From Rhizorhapis sp. SPR117 (GTDB lineage: Bacteria > Pseudomonadota > Alphaproteobacteria > Sphingomonadales > Sphingomonadaceae), in NCBI RefSeq assembly GCF_021742065.1, contig NZ_JAKKIE010000060.1, positions 1 through 19,498 of the forward strand: a stretch of 19,498 nucleotides of DNA, written 5' to 3'. The notes beneath the pieces are model-generated. The model searched no databases, was not told where the DNA came from, and saw only the letters and a list, made by a program, of their open reading frames with translations. This document shows, piece by piece, positions 15,517 through 19,498 of the stretch. Numbering within the stretch: the first letter of the stretch is position 1; the number at the start of each line of letters is the position of its first letter. Both the position numbers and the translations under genes were made by a program.

Positions 15517-16478
15517 TAGATCAACACCCGTTCCACCTCATCGAGCGTCACGTCATCGGGCCTCCGATCGTAGAGCTGGGTCGTGCGCGTGGAGCTATGG
15601 TTCGCCATCGTCGCGGCCGTCTCCAGCGTGCCGCCGTTCTTCAGGTAAGTGGTAATCCCGGTCGCGCGGAACGAATGGTTGCCGATCGCCGTGCCGATCT
15701 CGGCCGCCACCGCGCGTCGGCGCACCATCGCGAACGCATTGGCCTGGGGCAGGGGAGTGTCGCTTAGCCGCTTGGTCCCGCGCGCGATCGTGCGGAACAA
15801 CGGCCCCTTGGCTTGCGCGCGCAGCTCACACCCGTCGATATAGGCGGTCAGATAGTCCTCAAGATTATGGTGGCAGGGCATTTCGTGCTGCTTGCCGCCC
15901 TTTTCGTGCAGCCGCACCCAGAGACGGCGGTTCTGCATGAAAACGTCCTCGACACGCATGGAGAGCGCCGCGCCGATCCGCGCGAACGAATAGACCATCA
16001 GCCCGATTAGCGCGCGGTCGCGCAGACCCGCCGGCCCACCCACGTCGATCGTATCAAGCAGCCGCCGCGCCTCGTCGGGGGCCAGCACCGGCGTCTTGCC
16101 GCGCCGCTGACTATGCGCCGGCCCGCGCACCGATGCGGCGGGGTTCACCGGCATGACCTGGCCTATCACCAGCCAGTCGAACAGCCGACGCACGCCGGCG
16201 AGCTGCTGCTTGACGCTGGGCGCGCTCATCTCGCCTCCCAGCGCCTCGATCCACGCGCCGACGTGGAGCGGCTGCACGGCCCCAAGGGACGTGACCCCGC
16301 GCGCCGCTACCCAGGTCAGGAAGTCGCCAGCCGCGCGCGCATAGGCGCGGCGCGTATGCGCGTTGCGGATGGTGACGGCGAAAAACTCCAGGAACCGCAA
16401 CCGCGCGCGGTCGTCGGCCGACGCGATCAGCGCCGGCAAGGCCAGCGTGGGCGAGGGAAGGGGGGCGAGCTGAGCCAT
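15516..16478 (-). CDS. Tyrosine recombinase (XerC/XerD-like integrase)
   Basis: 320 aa. The N-terminal part is a SAM-like core-binding domain (about 20-115). The catalytic domain shows Arg167 in SFARIGAAL, a lysine in HEKGGKQHE (193 or 196), His268-x-x-Arg271 in GNHSFRATG, His294 in MANHSSTRTT and the nucleophile Tyr303 in QLYDRRP, so the full set is present. It could resolve plasmid multimers or act on a specific site. The start ATG overlaps the stop of the preceding gene (TAATG), making it the last gene of a five-gene operon. Its stop codon TAG lies inside the CTAG where the IS pair has inserted, so the coding sequence is unbroken. Confidence 0.9.
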   Translation of the reverse strand: MAQLAPLPSPTLALPALIASADDRARLRFLEFFAVTIRNAHTRRAYARAAGDFLTWVAARGVTSLGAVQPLHVGAWIEALGGEMSAPSVKQQLAGVRRLFDWLVIGQVMPVNPAASVRGPAHSQRRGKTPVLAPDEARRLLDTIDVGGPAGLRDRALIGLMVYSFARIGAALSMRVEDVFMQNRRLWVRLHEKGGKQHEMPCHHNLEDYLTAYIDGCELRAQAKGPLFRTIARGTKRLSDTPLPQANAFAMVRRRAVAAEIGTAIGNHSFRATGITTYLKNGGTLETAATMANHSSTRTTQLYDRRPDDVTLDEVERVLI

Positions 16479-16876
16479 TACCCCTCTCTCCGCCAGCGTG
16501 CGGGCGCGGCGCGCGGTTCGACGCGACGGCGCGCCATCTCCGCTTGCACCTGTTCATGGGGAGTGCCCGGCCTCGGATCATCGACCGCCGCCTGCAACAA
16601 CCGGCGCAGCAACGCGTCGCGCAGATCACGATGCGGCTCCAGATCGCGGAAGTTGCCGACGATCGCGAACACCGCCTCCGAAGGATCGGCGAACATGCCG
16701 CGCTCGATCGGTTCCAACAGCCAGTCGGCCAGCGCCGGGGGCAGATAGGCCTCAAACCGCAACCCGCCCGCGCGGGCCTGCTCCCGCAAGCTCTCGGCCT
16801 GGGCGCGGGACACGGGATTGTCATACGGGTAATCATCCTCGTCGTGCATGTCGGGGACACCGCCGATCTGGGTCAT
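16478..16876 (-). CDS. Hypothetical protein, possible antitoxin-like fold
   Basis: 132 aa. The middle segment RFEAYLPPALADWLLEPIERGMFADPSEAVFAIVGNF, in part, has the alternation of a short strand and two helices seen in ParD-type ribbon-helix-helix proteins (pattern LPPAL...WL...GMF.D.SEAV). The N-terminus is acidic and the C-terminus strongly basic (RRRVEPRAAPARWRRE). Its start overlaps the stop of the preceding gene by four bases (ATGA) and its stop overlaps the recombinase start (TAATG), so it is translated within one chain. A DNA-binding or accessory role for the recombinase is plausible but unproven. I recognise no named family with certainty. Confidence 0.6.
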   Translation of the reverse strand: MTQIGGVPDMHDEDDYPYDNPVSRAQAESLREQARAGGLRFEAYLPPALADWLLEPIERGMFADPSEAVFAIVGNFRDLEPHRDLRDALLRRLLQAAVDDPRPGTPHEQVQAEMARRRVEPRAAPARWRREG

Positions 16877-17178
16877 GGCCGGCCCCGGACATGGGCGGCG
16901 GGATCGATGATCGTGATGGCGTCGCGCGAGCCGTTGGCGACGGCATCGGCGATCCCGAAGATCTCGACGCGACCGCCTTCGTTGTAGATGCGTCCCGCCA
17001 CCGTGCCATGGATGATTGCGCGCGCGCCGGTCTCGATCGTCAGGTTGCCCGTAATTGTGCCGTGGAGGATGAAACGGATGCCCCGATGCAGCGTCGCATC
17101 GCCAGCGACCATGCCATAGAGGGCGATATTCTCCTCGATGGCGAAGGGGCCTTCGATCTTGTCGTGCACCGCGCGCAT
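16873..17178 (-). CDS. Small beta-helix (bactofilin-like) protein
   Basis: 101 aa. The sequence shows short repeated turns with Gly and hydrophobic residues (LYGMVAGDATLHRG, FILHGTITGNLTIETG, AIIHGTVAGRIYNEGG, VEIFGIADAV), the pattern of a small parallel beta helix. Bactofilins, which polymerise into filaments, have this fold at about 100-180 aa. There is no signal peptide. It overlaps vapC by one base (TAATG) and the next gene by four (ATGA). What a filament-type protein does beside a toxin-antitoxin pair and a recombinase is unknown; the match is structural and by eye. Confidence 0.6.
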   Translation of the reverse strand: MRAVHDKIEGPFAIEENIALYGMVAGDATLHRGIRFILHGTITGNLTIETGARAIIHGTVAGRIYNEGGRVEIFGIADAVANGSRDAITIIDPAAHVRGRP

Positions 17179-17567
17179 TATGCCGCCGCCTCTATGTCCG
17201 TCAGGGCAAAATCATTGCCCTTGAACAACAGCGGCTCGTCGGTCGCCTTGGCCAGCGCATAGGAAAAGCAGTCGCCAAAGTTCAGGCCCGCTTTGTGGCG
17301 GCCCTTGCCGAAATCGAGAAACGCCTGTCGCGCCAGTTCGCCATGATCGAGCGTCACCGGTTCGATCGTGATGCCGGCGCGGCGAAAGAAGGCTTCGGTC
17401 TGGCGCATCCCTTCGGGACCGAGCTGGCGTTCGATGACCATCGACAGCTCGACATAGCTGGCGACGCTGATGCGGCAGGCATCGGCATCATGGATGGCTT
17501 GTGCGAAGGTCGCCGCTTCGGGTTCGCGATAGAGGATCGCGACCAGGGCCGAGGTGTCGAGGATCAT
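17178..17567 (-). CDS. vapC: VapC-type PIN-domain toxin
   Basis: 129 aa, the usual length for the family. The four acidic residues of a PIN nuclease are visible: Asp4 in MILDTSALVAIL, Glu40 in SVASYVELSMV, Asp99 in LNFGDCFSYALA and Asp119 in FKGNDFALTDI. VapC toxins are Mg-dependent ribonucleases that cut tRNA or rRNA and are kept inactive by VapB. The start overlaps the vapB stop by four bases (ATGA), the normal coupling of such pairs. It would promote plasmid maintenance by post-segregational killing or growth arrest. Confidence 0.92.
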   Translation of the reverse strand: MILDTSALVAILYREPEAATFAQAIHDADACRISVASYVELSMVIERQLGPEGMRQTEAFFRRAGITIEPVTLDHGELARQAFLDFGKGRHKAGLNFGDCFSYALAKATDEPLLFKGNDFALTDIEAAA

Positions 17568-17812
17568 TTCGGCAGGCCATTATCGTCATAAAACAGTTCG
17601 GCATGATCGACATAGGGGCGCTTCACATGCGTGGCGGCGCGATCGGCGATCGTTAGCAGTTCCGCGACGCTCGCCTTGCTTTTCTGACGCTCGATCCTGG
17701 CGAAGCGCTCGCGCAGCGCCTCCGTCACCACGCGGGTCATGCTCTGGCCGGTCGCTTGGGCGATGGCCTGCGCAAGCCGATGGGCTTCAGGGTCTTTAAC
17801 ATTGAGGCTCAT
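17564..17812 (-). CDS. vapB: VapB-type antitoxin
   Basis: 82 aa from the ATG at 17812, which has AAGGCGG about 4 bases upstream. The open frame extends further upstream but without a ribosome site. The sequence MSLNVKDPEAHRLAQAIAQ, then TGQSMTRVVTEALRERFARI, is typical of Rv0623/PSK-type VapB antitoxins: a ribbon-helix-helix N-terminus for operator binding and a toxin-binding C-terminus. It is first in an operon that continues through vapC to the recombinase, so VapB-VapC would be expected to set expression of the whole unit. Confidence 0.88.
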   Translation of the reverse strand: MSLNVKDPEAHRLAQAIAQATGQSMTRVVTEALRERFARIERQKSKASVAELLTIADRAATHVKRPYVDHAELFYDDNGLPK

Positions 17813-17872
17813 GGTCCGCCTTTCTAGAAAATTAGCCACCTTTCTACCATGCAGCGCGCCTAAGGGGAAGAG

Positions 17873-17898
17873 TGTATGATAAAGGACATTATCACACA
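17873..17898. promoter_or_regulatory. Candidate VapB operator and operon promoter
   Basis: TGTATGATAA (17873-17882) and TTATCACACA (17889-17898) are inverted repeats matching at 9 of 10 positions with a 6-base gap, 60 bases upstream of vapB. The site is AT-rich compared with its surroundings and would overlap a promoter reading leftward. A second perfect palindrome TTTCTAGAAA (17821-17830) lies closer to the start codon, and CCTTTCTA occurs twice (17818 and 17839). Confidence 0.6.
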
Positions 17899-17958
17899 TA
17901 GAACAGGACGTGAATCCATCCATTCGCGCGCATCAGATTTGATCCAAGGTGCTGATGC

Positions 17959-18474
17959 TCAACACACGTCGATTCGATAATTGGCCTGTGCGTTCCACGA
18001 GAGGACCATTCTTCCCGGTCGAGCGCCTGCTTTGTGAGTTGGCGTGAAGCCGATACGTTCGAGAAGCGCCCACGATCGCCGGTTGTCTGGGTGGCACTCC
18101 GCTATGATGCGGCGCTCAGGATGAAGAATAGCCAAATCCCTCACCATCGCGCGCACGGCTTCGGTCGCAAGCCCTTTTCCTCGGGCGCCAGTTGAGAACC
18201 AGTAACCGACCTCGATTTCTCGATCATGCGTCAGATGCACGCCGATTACCCCTCGAAGGTCCGTGCGCACGCTGTCCCATACCCCGAAAAAACGATGTTC
18301 TTGGTTGGAGCCGATGAGTGCTCTCGCATCGGCAACGGTGAACGGCTCGGACAAGAAGTGAATGTGCGAAGTGACGGAGGCGTCGGTTATCGCCTGCAAT
18401 GCCTCGGCGTCATCTTCCTCAAGTGGGCTGATGCGACAGCGTTGGGTTCGGATAGCATCGAAAGGCTCTGTCAT
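17959..18474 (-). CDS. GNAT-family N-acetyltransferase (RimJ/RimL-like)
   Basis: 171 aa. After the start TQRCRISPLEEDDAEALQAI come a GNAT core with VIGVHLTHDREIEVGYWFS, the acetyl-CoA-binding signature ARGKGLATEAVRAMV (about 97-111) and the C-terminal NRRSWALLERIGF (about 131-143), as in the RimJ/RimL and SpeG groups. The likely substrate is an amine of a protein N-terminus or a small molecule, and it cannot be predicted. GGAG lies about 8 bases before the ATG at 18474. It stands alone between vapB and the IS5 element, on the same strand as the vapB operon but with its stop 146 bases upstream of the vapB start. Confidence 0.85.
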   Translation of the reverse strand: MTEPFDAIRTQRCRISPLEEDDAEALQAITDASVTSHIHFLSEPFTVADARALIGSNQEHRFFGVWDSVRTDLRGVIGVHLTHDREIEVGYWFSTGARGKGLATEAVRAMVRDLAILHPERRIIAECHPDNRRSWALLERIGFTPTHKAGARPGRMVLSWNAQANYRIDVC

Positions 18475-18581
18475 GGTGGTCTCTCCGGAGGCCGCCGCGA
18501 CGAGTAACGTGGTTCTGGATGACCATGCGCCTCAAACACGGCGGCGATGGTCACGATTGATGACGACATGCCGCTCCCTAG

Positions 18582-19423
18582 GCTCAGGACCTGTTAAATC
18601 GCTTGCGTAGATAGCGATGGATTGATTCAATGGCGGCGCGAGGAGGCGCTGCGATGAGTGATCTGATCTGGTTGTCGGAGGCGCAGATGCGCCGGATTGA
18701 GCCGTATTTTCCGCTGTCGCACGGCGTGCCGCGGGTCGATGATCGGCGGGTTATCAGCGGGATCATCTTCGTGATCCGCAATGGCTTGCGGTGGTGCGAT
18801 GCGCCTTGCGAGTACGGACCGCCCAAGACGATCTACAACCGCTTCATCCGCTGGAGCCGGCTGGGCGTGTTCAACAAGATCTTCGCGGGGCTCGCGGCAA
18901 AGGGTGGCAAGCCCGACCGGTTGATGATCGATGCGACCCACCTGAAGGCGCACCGGACGGCGGCAAGCCTGCTCAAAAAGGGGCTGTTCCCCGACGTATC
19001 GGCAGAACCAAAGGCGGCCTGAACTCCAAGCTCCATGCCGTGTGCGACGGCAAGGGACGACCGCTGATCATGCTGCTGAGCGAGGGGCAGATGAGCGATT
19101 ACAAGGGCGCGGCTCTGATGATTGATGCTTTGCCAAGAGCCAAGGTCCTGCTCGGCGATAGGGGCTACGATGCCGACTGGTTCCGCACCGCCCTGGCAGA
19201 CCGCAAGATCACCCCCTGCATCCCGTCAAAATCGAACCGGAAGGTGCAAATCCCGCATGATGCAGCGCTCTATCGCCAGCGTCACAAAATCGAGATCATG
19301 TTCGGCAGGCTCAAAGACTGGAGGCGCATCCACACCCGCTACGATCGCTGCGCCCACACCTTCATGTCCGCAATCTGCATCGCAGCAACCTTCATCTTCT
19401 GGATCAATCAATGAGTCCTGAGC
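18582..19423 (+). mobile_element. IS5-family insertion sequence (IS427-like group)
   Basis: About 842 bp. Both ends begin GCTCAGGAC (18582-18590 and the complement of 19415-19423) and CTAG lies directly outside each end (18578-18581 and 19424-19427). Because CTAG is palindromic, the exact edge and whether the duplication is CTAG or TA is ambiguous by one base each side. Length, ends and the two-frame transposase fit the IS427 group of IS5. A second IS630-type element has inserted at its right-hand CTAG. Confidence 0.85.
18654..19414 (+). CDS. IS5-family transposase, two frames joined by a -1 shift
   Basis: Frame 1 (18654-19022) starts at ATG with GGAGG 7 bases upstream and encodes MSDLIWLSEAQMRRIEPYF up to the first catalytic region LMIDATHLKAHRTAAS. 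The second frame, -1 relative to the first, carries RRIGRTKGGLNSKLHAV, VLLGDRGYDADWFRTAL and RHKIEIMFGRLKDWRRIHTR through 19414. The open overlap runs from 18791 to 19022 and includes the slippery-looking CAAAAAGGGG (18974-18983), where the frames would join. IS427-group elements use this arrangement, so the shift is probably programmed. The DDE residues are split between the frames (D in IDAT; D in GDRGYD and E in KIEIMF). Confidence 0.8.
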
Positions 19424-19498
19424 CTAGTCACCTGAATCCGAAGTTCGCTTCATTGTTTTCTGGCAGAAGCGTTTGACGGCGGCGAGGATCTCGTCGGC
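19424..19498 (-). CDS. IS630-family transposase, C-terminal fragment
   Basis: Only the last 24 residues and the stop are visible: [16 protein letters not shown], then KRTSDSGD. Copy 1 ends with the same residues except Ser for Lys in MKRTSDSGD. As in copy 1, the stop codon TAG (19426-19424) is supplied by the CTAG target outside the element. The catalytic part is beyond the window. Confidence 0.8.
   Translation of the reverse strand, partial: ADEILAAVKRFCQKTMKRTSDSGD
19428..19498 (-). mobile_element. IS630-family insertion sequence, copy 2, cut by the window edge
   Basis: The left terminal repeat GTCACCTGAATCCGAAG begins directly after CTAG (19424-19427). Over the 75 bases from CTAG to the window end, six differ from the same stretch of copy 1, about 92 percent identity. 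It is a related but not identical element in the same orientation as copy 1. The rest lies outside the window. Confidence 0.85.

Overview
The window looks like the replication and maintenance end of a plasmid, or an integrated plasmid, from an alphaproteobacterium. A sphingomonad (Sphingobium, Novosphingobium or Sphingomonas type) is my best guess. The basis is high GC, a Rep_3-type initiator with iterons, a small ParA plus ribbon-helix-helix partner, a SprT-like zinc protein beside the partition genes, and the style of the hypothetical proteins. The assignment comes from family knowledge and was not checked by any search.

Bases 1-1068 carry no gene I can support, but hold an iteron origin: four hairpins (597-691), DnaA-like boxes (722-754), an AT-rich stretch with three GATTCA repeats (789-820), iterons spaced exactly 22 bp apart (866-998) and an inverted repeat in front of repA (1003-1025). 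repA (1069-1980) reads rightward. Facing it on the minus strand are a ribbon-helix-helix protein, parA and a SprT-like protein (2033-3674). Next come a relB/yafQ-type toxin-antitoxin pair with a near-perfect palindromic operator (4045-4661), a frameshifted histidine-phosphatase relic (4766-5000) and a small unknown protein (5026-5289).

Bases 5442-12727 form an efflux module. A divergent TetR repressor faces a complete tripartite RND pump: lipoprotein adaptor, HAE1 transporter and NodT/OprM-type outer-membrane lipoprotein. A second TetR gene follows on the same strand, and a rho-independent terminator closes the unit (12879-12904).

The right third mixes mobile elements with a compact minus-strand operon. 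An IS701-type element (transposase frameshifted) and an IS630-type element lie back to back at 12926-15516, exactly at the stop codon of a tyrosine recombinase gene. That recombinase is the last of five genes (vapB, vapC, a small bactofilin-like protein, a possible antitoxin-like protein, recombinase), each overlapping the next by 1-4 bases. A GNAT acetyltransferase follows, then an IS5-type element and the first 71 bases of a second IS630 copy, which runs off the window. All four elements sit at CTAG sites, and each IS630 copy lies against the CTAG next to another IS.

The genes fit three roles: plasmid replication and segregation (repA, parA and its partner, and probably the recombinase), addiction (relB/yafQ and vapBC), and a selectable cargo (the efflux pump with its regulators). 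The part most worth a second look is the five-gene toxin-antitoxin/recombinase operon together with the CTAG-directed stacking of insertion sequences.
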